From positions 140,031,747 through 140,095,746 of the forward strand of contig NC_081412.1 of NCBI RefSeq assembly GCF_030272615.1: a stretch of DNA of 64,000 bases. Reading direction: 5' to 3'. Source of the DNA: Cryptomeria japonica. Lineage: Eukaryota; Streptophyta; Pinopsida; Cupressales; Cupressaceae. A model generated the notes under the pieces. It was not told the origin of the DNA. It did no database searches and saw only the letters and a program-made list of their open reading frames with translations. Position 1 is the first letter of the stretch. Each line of letters opens with the position of its first letter. The translations under genes were made by a program, and so were the position numbers. Shown piece by piece: positions 48,640 to 62,148 of this stretch.

Positions 48640-48645
48640 TTTATT
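48640..48645 (-). terminator. Polyadenylation signal of the ABCG gene
   Basis: AATAAA on the minus strand about 77 bp after the stop codon at 48722-48724. It is the nearest perfect match and so a likely signal. Confidence 0.5.
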
Positions 48646-48721
48646 TTTAAGATATTTGAGCAAACGCTAAAAATAAATAAAAAATATCTAAAATATACTC
48701 TCAATGCTCATGCTCACTCAT

Positions 48722-51700
48722 TTAGCGAAAGGGGGAGCGGAATGGAGAAAAGTTTTGGGTTTGGGCAGACAGGGGAGGCGCTTGAGATGTAAGTGATGGC
48801 ATTCTTTTTAGGCGTTTTACAGCATACTTGTTGAATAATCCACGAATAAAAGGAGTGATTTTTTCGTTAAATTTCAATATAACCAAAAACAGGAGTCTGT
48901 ATACTGCTATATTGAGGAAAACTATGGCCAAGTCCCACCACTTAGAACGATTCAGGCTCAAGTCAAACACGTTCTCAATTATGTACTCGCCGTTAAGTTT
49001 CATGCCTCCAGGTACTAGTGAATCGAATTCAAGGCCAAGGAAGTCATTTTTGTAGCTACCCTGCATCATTTTATTTCAAAACCTGTATTAGGTCTATATT
49101 TATATTGAAAATTAAGAGGTTTAAATCATTTTAAGATGGAATATTTTGTTCTGAAAGATGTACCTGCAAACCCCATGAACCATAACTTATGTAGGATATT
49201 GGATAGCGCCAGACAGGCTTAGGAAGGTCATTTAATAGACGAAAGAACCCAGAAGTCATCATCATAATTCCCTGCAAATATATCAGACGAGAAACAACCA
49301 TACAAGTTTAAAAAGTAAGAGCAATCTAATCATCTCCAACGAGCGTTGAAAAGATAATTTCATATAAATCTATGAATAAAAGTATACTATAATTTGTTGC
49401 TTACCATGATACCAGCTCCTGTTACTATCCCCATCAGGAAGTTGGGGACCAAAGAAGCCACGACCATCATGAGGCTTTCTACCACAGCAATGGTTCCAAA
49501 GAGATCCAGAATGAAGTATGCATAGTGGATAAAGCCTGGATGCAGCTTCACCATGTAATAGACAATGGTTCCAGAAAAGCCTGCCACCATTACTAAATAT
49601 GGAAACGAAGATAAAAAGTTTGCAATGACAAATACTGCAACTCCGTAGTGTCCATTGAGCCTTTCCCGGTGGAATACCTGTATAGGATATTCAAGTTTGT
49701 CAGCATAGAGCTTTAACCAGCTAAATATATTGTAGAAAGTTTGTTCTCTTACATTTCTGTTTTGCAACTCACGCAACCACCAATTTGAATGAATTTTGAA
49801 TTTTTTTGGAGGATAATTTTTATCAAAACCTCCAGAGCTATCAAACGGACGGCATGCAGATATTATCATATAACTAAATATAATCATATATTTTACAATA
49901 AAACATAAGAAATTCTGGTAATTGATTTCCATTTTATAAATAAAAAATTGTCTTTTAGCACCCCCGTTTTGAATAATGTAAATATGAATTTTATTCAGAA
50001 GTCTATTTTCTTTTGATTAAATGTGAAGCAGATTTTGAAGGGCACCCAAAACCCTTCACAAAATGCTAACAGGATAATCATAGCAAAACAACAACAAACC
50101 AAAAGCTTACAGTGAGCCACCAAAAAAAGCCACAGCAACAAGGAATGAAACACAATGGATCAGACCTTAAGACAAGAAAAGCCCCAGCAAAACCAAACAG
50201 CAGAGCAATAGCACAAACAGCCCTTTAAAGGCCCCAGCAAAACAACAGCACAAACAGCCACACCAATCAAGGAGTTCTGAAATGAAATTTGGCCCAATGG
50301 GTCATTCTACGATTCTTTGAAGAGTCAATCTCATCCACCAAATCTGGGATGATTTAATCCTTGAGGGGGTGGATGATTTAATCCTTGAGGGGGCTCCCCT
50401 CAAGACCTCAATAGAATCCTCAACATCCAAACCCTTATTAGGAGTCAAAGAGGAATCTTGAACCAAAGGGCTCACAGCATCTTGCTTGTCCCTTAGGGGA
50501 GACCCCTTAGAATTTTTTGTGAGTCTTAGAATTTTTTGTCCTTGAGGGGGCTCCCCTCAAGACCTCAATAGAATCCTCAACATCCAAACCCTTATTAGGA
50601 GTCAAAGAGGAATCTTGAACCAAAGGGCTCGCAGCATCTTGATTGTCCCTTAGGGGAGACCCCTTAGAATTTTTTGTGAGTCTTAAAAGTCCAAATCATT
50701 CCCTTCAATATAAGTGTTCCTAGGGGAAAGGAAAGGAAGGGTATCTTTGTAAACGTTACATGAGTGGGAAAAATGTTCAACTTAGATTTTTCTGTGGGGC
50801 TTACACTAGGGAAGTCCAAAATATTCCATTCAATACAAGTCTTCCTAGGAAAAGGAAGGGTATCTCAGTAAACCTGATACGAGTGCAAAAAATGTTCAAC
50901 TCTATGGCAATGAAAGCACGCCAAAGAGGAAAACTCAAAAGTGAATAATCTGCTCCCAAACATCCAATTTGGAATGTATCTTAATAGGTTTTAGTAGAAG
51001 ATTACCAATCTCAACACACACAAAATCTTGCAACAACTAAATATTACATGTCTTTCGTGCAAGAACATTAGCAATACCTCAAAAGACCTTTTCATGCCAG
51101 TATTCCAGAGGAAGCACTGGGAGCCTTACCCAACTAGAGACCCAGTTGAATTTTTCCTTGGATGCTTCAAATCCAACAGTCCTCCTTTTCATAAAAATGG
51201 ATAGGTTTACCAAAGAACCAAGACCCACCAAGTATAACACCCTTGCTCTCCTCAAGGTTTTGGAAAGAGAATAGAAAGAACCCATTAGGCATAGCAGCCA
51301 CCTGCAACCGACCAATGACAGTCCATCTCTTCCAAGCCCAGCTATGAACAGAGTCTATATTCAGATGAAACTTTGAGAACCTCCCAATGAGAGCATTCTC
51401 CATGGAAGCAAAAATCTGAGGGACAAGAGCCAATTGGGGCAAGGACATCCCATTAAGGATTAGGTACAGCCACACCAGGTAAAGGCTCCACAGAAGTAAA
51501 ACCACCCATCTTAGGATCAACCAAAGGATCATTGAGCAACCCATCAAACTGTTGGAAGTGAAACACCCTTGCACCTGCTCACAAAAGAGGAGTTGAGTGA
51601 TAGAATCACCCTTTGAGATTGCAAACAATCTACAGCGAACTCCATCGCTGTGACAATTGCACATGAAACTAGTTCTTTTTCCTCTTCTTCCAGCATCTCA

Positions 51701-54700
51701 TCGGAACAACTGTCACACTCCTCCTGCATCTTTACTTACCACTCTTCGCTCCTCTCATGGATTGGCATCCACCATGCGCCGTCCACCTCCACCAATGGTT
51801 CTCTCCTCTCTTTGTTTCCTTCATGGGATACAACCCACCATCACCTGATGTCCTCCACCAAATATCCTCTCCAATCTTCCCCTCTTTCACAAATTTGAAT
51901 CCACCACAAACTGACCACCTCCACCAAGTTTCACCTGCACAATCTTTCACAACTTCCACATACTCATGCAACATTTGTATTCCACCTTGTCATTTCACTA
52001 TCCTCCTTTCTACTCACTTCAAAACAAAAATACATCTTAAATTCTTTGTTACAAAATTTATAAAACTTTACCTCCTCATCAAGCTTCTCAAATTTGACTT
52101 CAACAAAGTTATCAACTATTGCAATTATGTCCTCTACCTTTTCTCTCATTCACATGAAAGAAATCGATAAGATTTGACTCAACCTCACCTTTTGTGGCAA
52201 CCCTTGTCTTACCTAGAATGAATTCATCCCTTTGTTTGCCAACTGCTTCAATACACATCAACAAGTCATCTTTTTCAACTTCTTGTTTAGCTTTAGCAAA
52301 ATCAACATGTTCCCCTCTCAAACTACAATATCTTCCTTCTTCTCAAATTCGCCTTCCAAGAAGCGATTGATTCTTCTATTCTTCTCTTTCAAGATGACAT
52401 CCTCATCTTCATTAATCTGCTCATCAAACAAGGGACCCTCGAAGTGCATCATCTTAGCTTCCACATCTTGAGTATCTTCTTGGCTTGTCACAAAAACTAC
52501 TATGTCTTCTATACCTTTACCTTCAAGTATTTCTTCAATCACACCTTCATCTTCAAACCTATGACTAAATATGATGTCACTATCGCTCTCTATTGCACTG
52601 CTCAAATCTGCAACACTTGATGTTGTTACCTCTTCAAGATAACTCTCACTTTGCTCTTCAGGTTCATCAATCTCTTCATATTCATCCTCTTCTTCTTCTT
52701 CTTTGGTTTCACATACATGACGCTCTTTTGCATCTTCTTTCTTTCCTGCAATCGAAACATCATTAGAATAATAAAAATCACCATCACCTCTTTTGTGATG
52801 AAGGGCTCTTCTCCTTTCCAACTCTTCATCTATTTCTTTCACCTGTTTCTTCAACTCTATCATTCCAACTCTTATTTCTTCTTGCTCTCTCTCTCTCTCT
52901 CTCATTTTCCAAAGTCTCTCTCTAATTTTCCTTCAAGTCCAGGAATCCTAAGAATCCATCTAATGACAAAAGGCCTCTTTTTCTTTCTCTTTTCCATTCT
53001 CAAGGCCTCACAAAGCATCATCACAAATCTTCAAACCTTCAGTCTCGCACATGTAAACTGCCTCACATTCAGCATCTGTTTACACCCACAAAATCCTCAA
53101 CTCCTCAAACCCTCAAAAAAAAAAATTCTTGCAAGTTGCATGTACACATGCAACAAATCTCTCACACTCCAAACCCTCAGGTTTTGGTGCAAACTGCCTC
53201 CAATTGGCGCTTCTACCTGCACACTCAAGAACTCCAGCTCTAATACCACTGATGCATTGGACACCTACTCTTGCCACACCAACTCACAATCAAATTTTAT
53301 GGATTGCAACAATATGAAAATAATCTTATTCATTCAACCACTACATTCTAATCTGCAAAGATTATAATTACATTTGGGCCATCATTGGCCTCTCAAACTA
53401 CTCTCCCTTACACTCTCTCAAGCTCTCGGTTTCTCCTCACTTCACAATGCCTTGTGCTTTTTAGCAGTCTCTAACCATACAAGCCGCGCCTCTTCTTTTC
53501 TCTCTGTCAGACTGCCACACCACATTCATCCACATTTCTCCCTGCTGTTTATTAACCAAAATTTCACATGCTTTGATCCCACGCAGCTACTCAATCACAC
53601 CTGGCTACGCACCCCATGCCTCTCTTCTATGCAGACCAATACTCACGTCACCACGAAGCCATCCCACAACGCCTGGCCTTGGGTCGAACACCTCTGACCC
53701 CAAAGTTCCCCCTCTATTCCCCATGATCAAAATATGAGCCGACACCTATATCCTTCTTAGATAGAATTCTTTCATCTACCCATTGGTTTCTCCTTCCTTT
53801 AATGCAGCCATTACACCCCACACTCTTTCTTTTTATCCACTACTCTGTCATCAATTCTTATTTTGAATGCATTTTGACTCTACTCCATTTCATTTCCAAC
53901 ATCCGTCGATGGCATGAATAGAAGTTTTAAAGCCTTTCCGATATCATCACCTTATATTCCTCCTCAATCCGTTACGTTCTCATAGTTGATTGGTTTTCAA
54001 ATTGAAAAGAAGTCAAATCTGCAACCTCTTCAATGCCTTTTCCAATCATAGCTTTTCATCATCTTTCCCCTTCCTTCTGTTACACATTCTTCTTGAGACT
54101 TTCAGATTTTTTTTCTTGTGCGTTACTCTTCCTCTGCAGTCACCACACGAGTCTTCCCCTGCCTATCATGTGGTAGGATGCTCCTGCATCAGAAGTGCAT
54201 ACTCAGGCATTTTTGTCTATTTGTTTTGTTCTTATTTTAGTTTTGTCAATAATTGTGTCGTTCTGGAATTTAATTTAGCACATTTTCGTACACAAGCTGA
54301 CTGAACTTTGCTCTATCCCACCTTCTTACCTTATTCAACCCATGGTCCAGGCTTATTTCAAATCTTATCTATTTGCCACCATGGCTAGAATTGAAGTTGG
54401 CCAGAATTGCAGCTGCAGCAGCTGCGATTCTATCTCCTAGATAAAATCATTGGCACGATCATGTCTACCTTTTTCAAATCCCAATTTCATTTTCCTAATC
54501 CAACTCCCATCCAAAATTGAACTGTTGTGTTTTAGCCTGAGCATGAAATCTTTCAAACTAGCAGCTAGGATTGCATGTATGAAGGCAAGCACCTTGGACA
54601 TTTTAAAGTATCAAATAGCATTCATTTAAATAAACCTAGAGCATTCTAAGAGAATTCAGATCAGAGTAAACCTAATTTTGGAATAGCACCCTGTATCATA

Positions 54701-57700
54701 CATCATGCAGTTTGTGTACACTGAATCTTGTTACACAAATTGCAGAAACAACAAACAAAAGGGCTTGACATAGGCTCAAGGAAGCCTAAAACTTCAATAC
54801 TAACAAAGCAAGCCCTCAAAGGTGTTCTTGTGTTCTTTAACACTATCTTTAGCAAAATCCAGTTCTTGCATCAGAGACAAAATAATTGGGATCAGTCATT
54901 TGACAGAGACAAGATCACAGCAGGGAGGACACAATTACAGAAGAGAAAGATAGAATTGCAGTGGGGCTCACATCTAGTCACAGTCCAGGAACTAGAGATT
55001 TATCTACTTAAAAATTGGCATTTCATGTCCGATTTTTTCAATCAGGGAACAATTTAGGAGTGCATCTACAGTCTAATTTCATCACATCCACTACCATTGT
55101 TGTCAAAAACCTAAGCAATCCCTATACTCTCATTTAATTTTTCCATTACTTGTCATGTTAGTGACTCAGCTCAATTATGTTTGTCTAAAATCTGATTTGA
55201 GTGTGTGCATTAGTCCTTTTAATGCTTTAGATTAATATAATTTTATTTAATTTTAGAAGACAATACATTTTATTTATCTTCATCAGGGAAAACCCATTTA
55301 ATTGAACCGCTCTACTTTTCTTATATAGTTTCCCTTTTTATGAATTTTTCAGATCTGATACTTTGATTTTCTGATTTTCTATATCAGATCTGAACATTCT
55401 TTTGTTTTGATTCCCTTATCTCTTTCGATCTTTGATTTGTGTACCCCAATCGCAAACAATCTATCACCTTCGGCTTAGGAGGAGGCCAAGGTTAAACACA
55501 ACAATGGCCTTGAACCATGGATAAGAGGGGTATTGCTCATAGTAAGCAAATGCTCACATTGATATTAATACGAATCCCGCTGGTCTAGTTGATGCCCTTT
55601 AAAGCACTGCCATGACGAAATCAATGAATGTAAGTGCTTCAAGGAAAAGGCCAAAAGTTAAGTTCAGCAATCTATCCTAATGATACATCCATCCATCCAC
55701 ATTTTCAAGCTTACTCCTCTATTGTCCACTCTCAAACCTCATCTCCTACATTTTCCATCCCAGTGCTACTTCTCCATGTTCACTTCTCATCCACCCTCCA
55801 TAACTCCCACTGCGACTAATCCTCTCACAGTTCCTATTCTCACATCCAATGCCATCGTTCCGCCATTCCCCAACCCATCTATACACCCAATCATTATATA
55901 TGTGCCCACTTCCAAGTTTACTTCCACCAACCATTCCTTCTCCATTGACACTATTATTACGAGGCTGGTAAAATGCAAACTGTGATACACATTTGAAACT
56001 CTTTTTCAAAAAGCATTGAATGATTACAATTCTTGAGTCGCTTTACTCATTGCCTCATGGTTTGATACACTCATATTTGGAATCAGCTAATGCCTTTGTG
56101 CAACATTTCAATGTTCATATTGGCCTTAAACTGACTCTCCGATTTGCTCGAATGCAGACAAGGATTCAATGAAAGAACTAATGATTACGTCATTCATTTT
56201 CAATCCTTGTCCACCAAAATGCATTACCAAATAACAGCTGATGGGCTTCACAGATTTCCATTAAAAATCTACTTCCTACCATTCAAGAAAATATGTACTT
56301 AAAGCTACATGACATTTATATGGAATTGCGTGCAAAAGTTGAAATATTGCGAGAGTTAAAATCTCAATGGAAGAAAATGCATTCAAATATGGTTCTTCAC
56401 ATCCTCCCTCAAACCCATCATATCATTCTAAGTAGCAAATACCATCTTCCACGGACTCTAATGTCATCTCTATTAAGTAAATATTCACCAAGCTTCATGA
56501 TCCCCTCCATGCAGCAGTAATATTGCAACATTTGTTAGGGGCTAACATGGTAACTCTACCTCCTATTCAACCTATAAATACATCCATTTGCATGCCAAAA
56601 GGTCATAATACAAAAGTGTTCGTACTTATCAAAGAAAAGGGACATGACACTTGCAAATGTGTGGATCTATGAGAAAAAATCCAAGATATGGTTCATAATA
56701 ATATGATTCATGTGGAAGGTGTAAACAATGGGACTGACCATTTCATCTCTCCTCCTAATCAAAACTTTCAAATCTACACTAACCGTTCTCCAACCATACC
56801 CAATCTAATTATTTGAATCTCACCATGGAAGATGTACATGAAGAAAACTAACTTAATAAACCATCTCTTGGTTTTGATGACTTTATGGGAATACAATCTA
56901 AACAGACCACTCCATCCATTCCACTTATTAATAATGCATACCACAAACCTCTTTATATTATTAAGATTAACCTAACAAAAATGATTAAGATATTTGGAGC
57001 TAGAGAAGACAACCAATATTATTGTTATATATATATATATATATATATAGTTGATCTTCCACCTGGCATTCTGAAATTTCAGATATTATATATTCTCTTA
57101 GAGTAACTAACAATAAAATAAAATATTAGAAAATATTTTGAAAAAATTATTACATAAAGTTACCTTTGACAAGCAAATAAATTTATCTTGAAAAACCTCC
57201 ACCACGCCTTTGCCCTTCCCTTCCATGTTTTATATGGCGAAAGTGCATGAGGATTGGTTTGCTGCAAGCTTTGTAATGAGGTCAAACATAAGAGGAGCTA
57301 TATTTGAAAAGCAAACAAAAAGGGTTCCTCTTTTCTATTGAGAAGTTCCATATATCCTAGAATATTAATTTTTTTTAAAAAAGCATTTTACTAAAAAGAT
57401 CTGTCTTAAAATCATGTTTGTGTGAGACTTGCTTATGTAAGATTATACTAGGCAAAGATAAAAGATCCTCACTGAATGGTAATTGAGTAAAAGAATTAAA
57501 AATCTGACCTCTAGACTGACTGTTAAACAGTTATTCTTATGCAGGGTCTGTTGAAATGGTAGCTTCGACCAGTATCTTTCTAAGTCGACTTAGTCAACTA
57601 ACCGTCTACATTGGCCTAACCAGCCTTAGATAATTTAGTGTAACCGATTAGTTAGAATAAAATAATAATTGAAATATATTATAAATGAATCGGTTAACAT

Positions 57701-60700
57701 GAGAATTGATGCAATGATAAACACATTAACTAACTATTATCATTAGACGTGTTGATCTATACAAAACCGATCCAAGGGGGGAGACGTGATGTTTGAAGAA
57801 AGTTGTGATGATTGGAAAGGCAATCTTATTATATATATAGAATCGGTCTCTCCCTCCATTGCAGATCGATGATTAGAAGATAAAAAGGATATAAATACAT
57901 CTACACATCTAGCATATAGGATTTATCCAGCACTAACAGCAGGTCGTGTTAGCTATACATCGAATTGAAGGCCCAGGCAGATTACGTATTTCACTGCAGA
58001 TCGTGTTCTTTGTTCTGTGAAATCTCTGTCATCTCCCAGTCTGCATCACACAAACTACAATCAGATTGAGTTCGCCCATTGTGGCGTGATTTCTCTGTAT
58101 ACTAGCAGATCATCATTAATAGGGCAGATCGAACTCATAGTTTGAACTGTGTTGATACTGTCCTAAGAGGTGAAACTAATTCATTGGCAAATAATTTTTT
58201 AAATATAATCTGATCACCAAAAACTTAACAGGATCATGAGTCAATCCTTTGAAGTTTGAAACTATTCATACTCCATTCTCCCTTCTAACTGCCAAATTTA
58301 AAAAATTCATGTCCTTTAACCAATTATCAACTCTTATAAATTATTTATAATAACTGAAATGCTGTACATTGCAACCAAGTTTGTGTCTCTTCAAAATAGA
58401 CATCTTGGTAGATTGGTAGTTGTACTGGGTGGGTTTGTGTGCTATTTTGTGGGTAAATGAGATCTATCTGTTGCATATGGTAGCTGTACAGTATTTCAGC
58501 AATGAGTGTCGGTATGCAGTGCAGTTCAGAAATCATACCTTCATATCCTCTATGAATGAAGGAAACCCTCCAATTGACATGAAGGTCATGAAACCAGATA
58601 CAAAGGCACCACAGGAGCTTCTAGCCTGTCAGAACAGAATTAAACCAGGAAAATACAATTGAACAAACTACTTTAAGGATAGGCCCATGGAGAATATATT
58701 ATAAGCAGACAACTTTGAAAAAGAAATGTTCACCAGGATGGCTGTGTATCCAGTTCCAACATCAAAATAGATGGTTCCAACGCAAAGTGCCACCAAAATA
58801 TATATTATTACTCTCAACCAATAATAACCAATATCTCTGGTCATATTAATAAAGGATCTTGTAGTCAAAGCTATGCATTGCACCCAGAAGGAAGCCTGAC
58901 TGCCTTTGGATTCTATAACTGTTCCTTTCTGCATAAATGAGAAAACAAATATGATAAGCATAATGAAAAGAGATATATCAGATCAGTGCTTGGTACATAG
59001 GGGAGAAAAGTTCGAAAGCAAACTTACAGTCTGTGAGATTTCATGAACCTTTGCTGCAGCTATCATAGCATACTCAGATGACTGGTAAGCATCAGTCAAG
59101 ATTCTTATAGCTTGAGTAGAATTTATCTTGAGTAGAGGGTCTTTTTCTGCTACCTCATCCATTATCTCCTGTACCAAAAACACAAAGGCACTGAACATGT
59201 GAAGCTGATAACAATCCTAGCTAGATGTATAAAATTTATGGAGTATACCCATCTAGTTTTAGTATTTACAAGAAAAATTGGAACCTAAGTATGTTTAAAA
59301 TTAATACAACAAAAGAGATGAAAACTCCAATATGAATCAGAATGGTTGATCAAGCACAATGCTTGTTAGATTTTATGCAAACTTGCAGCAAGCTAAGTGA
59401 GCTTGACTGTTCAAAAACTCTATAATCTAAGTATTAGTAATCTAGTATAATGAAAATTTCAGGTATTTTAACAATTAAGAGATGGAAGCTCGAAAATTAA
59501 TGGTTGAGAAGGCACAAGACTTGCTTAGGTTTTTTGAAATGGTATAGCAGTACCGTACATATTAGTAGGAAGGATCATAGGCTTCCCTACATATTAGTAC
59601 AAGGAAAATTGGAAATTCCAAGTGCTTAAACAATGAAAGAGATGGAAGCTCTAGAGTGAATGGTTGATAAATCAAGATGTTTCCTTTTTTCAAACAGGAA
59701 AAGCAAGCTAAGATTGCTTGACTGTGGGGAAAACTGTATAATTAACGTGCTTGAGTTGGAATTGTACTGGGGTTTGCTTTGTTGATTGGGAGAATTAGGT
59801 GAAAGTCAAAACCAACATTTAATCTTTGTTATGATATATGTGATTACTTCATGTACTTGAAGAGATTAAGCAAAGAGCACAGCATAGTAAAAGTAATTAC
59901 AGTCAGTCTGAAGGATCCCCTGAGTACATCTTTCACTTTATCAAAATCCGCATTAATGCAACGAAGGAAATGATCGGCTGGGTTTCGATTTCTTGGACAA
60001 GTGAAGCCTACTTGTGCAAAAAACTGCCCAAAACATAAAGTCACCTGTGAGTACCGGAGTAGTATAGGCAAATAATGACTCAGAGATCATCAACAAATTA
60101 AAGCATTGCAAAATATATATGAAATGCCAATAGAGGAATGTAGAATCACCTCCTGGGCCATTTTTGCATCACCAAAATATACAGCTTGTCCAGAGGAAAG
60201 AAGGCACAACTGGTCAAAAAGTTCAAACACTTCACTGCTGGGTTGATGGATGGAAGCTATCACAGTTCTGCCATCTAGTGCTAAGTTCCTGAGAGCTTCC
60301 ACCACAAAAAATGCAGAAGCACTTCACAAAAACAATTGAAGGTGTCAGTAATTGTAATCAGCATAAATGCAATTATAAATTTAGCATCAGAAAGACTCTC
60401 TATGACCTATGGAATTATTTGCCTATACTAGAGAAATGTTTACACAGGGTCTAAACAAAATTTTAAAAATATGGGAATTCGGAGGTTTGTTAGTTCTTCA
60501 TAATCTTCTTTACAACTTCACATAGCATCCACCATTTTCTAAAAGTGATCTGGCAGAGGTTTAAAGATTAAACGGGCAGATTGTTTATAAGCCTTCTACT
60601 TATTACCTATCTAATCCACTTGTGGGCTCATCAAGGAAGAGAAGGCGAGGACGCATCAATATCTCCAAGGCAATGCTAACTCTTCTCTTTTCTCCTCCGC

Positions 60701-62148
60701 TTATGCCTCTCAGATGCCAGTTGCCGATAGGTCGGTCTGCACAATCTTGCAGGCCCATCTCTAAAATAGTATCTTCAACTATGGCCTTTTTTTCTTCCCT
60801 AGACAATTTATTAGAAAGCCTCAGATTGGCAGAGTAATAGATTGATTCCCTCACTGTCAATGTTCCGATCAAAACATCTTCCTGAGTCACATATGCCTGC
60901 AAAAGAAGAGTTATAATTATAGCCACTGCCAACCATACCAATTGTTCAACCCAAAGTATTATGTCCAATAGTTAAGGTTGAAAATGCTCACAACCACATA
61001 GGTACACTCAGCTACTTTAAAAATCATTTTAAAAAAAAAATTGTTAGATTCATTATAATAAGTTCTTCAGACCAGACCACTAAAACAAATAGATACACCT
61101 CTATCAGCTACTCTTAACATCATAGAAACAAAGTGACAAACTGATTTTTCTGATTTTGGGAAGTCCTTGAGACCAAACCAACTTGTGAACACCTAAACAG
61201 ATGGATACATTTATTTAAGTCATCCAAACCAGTGTAACTGTACATCATATCAACAATCTATACAAATGATACATCTATATGCAGTGGCTCTAATGGTAAC
61301 CATTCAAATTCATGATATGGGTTTTGTGAATAACTACTTGTAAAAGATGGGTAATGAAGTTGGAATCAATATTAATAGATAATTCATTTCTAATTCATGA
61401 AATTACAATATAAATTCATTGCAGAAAATACCATATTTGTATTCTCCCACAAGATCTTGTGCCCAACGTTTTTAATTATTATTATAATTCAAAGAAATTG
61501 ATGCACTATGATAAATACTCCATACCGATTTCCAATCATCTTACCAACTAGATACACACATATATTTTGGGTAGTAGTTCAGACTGATTTGGCTTCAACA
61601 AGGCTAAAAACCAGTTCATCTCTGTCTCATGACATTTTTTTGAACTCTCAACATATGGTTGGAGTTTCTAATTTATAAGTTTTACTTACAGCTGATCCAT
61701 AAGTGAGCTTTCTCTTTCGCCCATTGACTAGAATTTTCCCAGACATCACCGCATTCTTCGCCAGTCTCCCTGGTAAGCATTCCAACAACAGTAATCTACT
61801 CATTCATATCATTGAACCCAAAATAGAAGAAGAAGAAACACTTGTGGGCATTTAGATTTTATTTTCTTAATCGTGTTTACCTGCCAAGGAATCAATAAGG
61901 GTGGATTTTCCTGATCCAGAAGGCCCCATTACAGCCATAATATGTCCAGGCTCTGCATATCCAGTCAATCCTCTCAGCAGCCTCTTTGAGTCCCCTTTGG
62001 CATCTGTTGCAGTAACAGTCAAGTCGACCCATGTTAGATATGCAGAAAGAGATCCTATCTCTGCTGCATTGGCTGTGTTCTTCCACAAAGTTTGGCTGAG
62101 AGGACTGATTGAAGCCTGTACAGGTGGTGCAGTTGATTGAATCTCCAT
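48722..62148 (-). CDS. ABCG11-like: ABCG half-transporter, ABCG11/WBC11-like (11 exons)
   Basis: Plasma-membrane ATP-driven exporter; the closest known relatives export cutin and wax precursors as dimers. Exons from the start: 61881-62148, 61690-61769, 60607-60896, 60150-60321, 59901-60023, 59028-59168, 58734-58928, 58539-58625, 49405-49677, 49164-49271, 48722-49060. All introns are GT-AG and phases fit, giving 691 residues, close to the roughly 700 of ABCG11. Walker [10 protein letters not shown] (75-83), signature ISGGE (181-185), Walker B LLFLDE (201-206), H-loop His238. Six membrane segments at about 397-412, 424-445, 465-495, 500-520, 525-550 and 621-642, with NBD before TMD as in all ABCG. 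The ATG at 62148 has a good context (cagccatgg). No stop or frameshift: apparently functional. The substrate is inferred. Confidence 0.93.
50383..50696. repeat. 157-bp tandem duplication in intron 8
   Basis: Units at 50383-50539 and 50540-50696 are nearly identical, starting ccttgagggggctcccc and ending agaattttttgtgagtctta. Very few differences imply a recent duplication. A 24-bp repeat (gatgatttaatccttgaggg) precedes it at about 50349-50390. Confidence 0.9.
51060..51700 (-). pseudogene. DUF4283-type retroelement ORF fragment
   Basis: Minus-strand frames give [53 protein letters not shown] and, after a frame change, [22 protein letters not shown]. This is the DUF4283 pattern found in the first ORF of plant LINE elements and in some gag-like proteins. 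Stops and a frame change mark it as a relic. No LINE reverse transcriptase follows. Confidence 0.8.
51769..51966. repeat. 66-bp in-frame tandem repeat (three units)
   Basis: Units start at 51769, 51835 and 51901, each beginning ccacca. On the minus strand each unit encodes 22 residues with WWR followed by GG ([42 protein letters not shown]). The exact codon-multiple period suggests it once encoded protein repeats. Confidence 0.8.
51967..52905 (-). pseudogene. Acidic gag-like ORF next to a primer site
   Basis: The main piece (52318-52905, 195 codons) starts with a Glu/Arg coiled coil ([13 protein letters not shown]) and continues very acidic ([20 protein letters not shown]). Further minus-strand pieces run to 52112 and 51964. 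It lies 330 bp from a tRNA-Met-type primer site, so it is probably the first ORF of an LTR element. No pol was seen; family not recognised. Confidence 0.5.
53236..53247 (-). other. Probable tRNA-Met primer binding site in intron 8
   Basis: Minus strand TGGTATTAGAGC, one mismatch from the canonical site. The bordering sequence to the right (tgatgcattggacac) would be the end of a 5' LTR. Confidence 0.55.
53249..55070 (-). repeat. Possible LTR of the intron-8 element
   Basis: Starts TGATGCATTGG beside the primer site; an end near 55070 (gcatctaca, minus start TGTAGATG) is a guess. No second copy exists in the window, so it is unproven. Confidence 0.25.
56020..56820 (+). pseudogene. Ty3/gypsy gag relic in intron 8
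   Basis: Plus-strand pieces read [23 protein letters not shown], then frame-broken sequence, then [12 protein letters not shown] and [15 protein letters not shown]. These match the capsid core and the CX2H-type spacer of plant gypsy Gag. Several stops and frame changes. Orientation is opposite to the host gene. Confidence 0.65.
57026..57050. repeat. (TA)n microsatellite
   Basis: About 11 TA units within intron 8. Confidence 0.9.
57770..58160 (+). repeat. Possible polypurine tract and LTR fragment
   Basis: aaggggggagacg at about 57774-57786 is followed by TGATGTTTGAAG, the look of a copia polypurine tract and LTR start. The LTR end is not visible and no partner exists. Confidence 0.3.

Larger units (their letters stand above)
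49678..58538 (-). other. Intron 8 of the ABCG gene (8861 bp)
   Basis: Bounded by a GT donor at 58538 (AAG|gtatga) and an AG acceptor at 49678 (atacag|GTATTCC). Other introns of the gene are 99-793 bp. It holds several decayed mobile-element pieces listed separately. The parts 49678-50340, 54310-55500 and 57130-57700 show nothing recognisable. Confidence 0.88.

Noticed and set aside
52651-53367. Plus-strand 238-codon hydrophobic ORF looking like a membrane protein
   Set aside because: It is the complement of the Glu-rich gag-like ORF; Phe/Ile runs arise from GAA/GAT codons read backwards.
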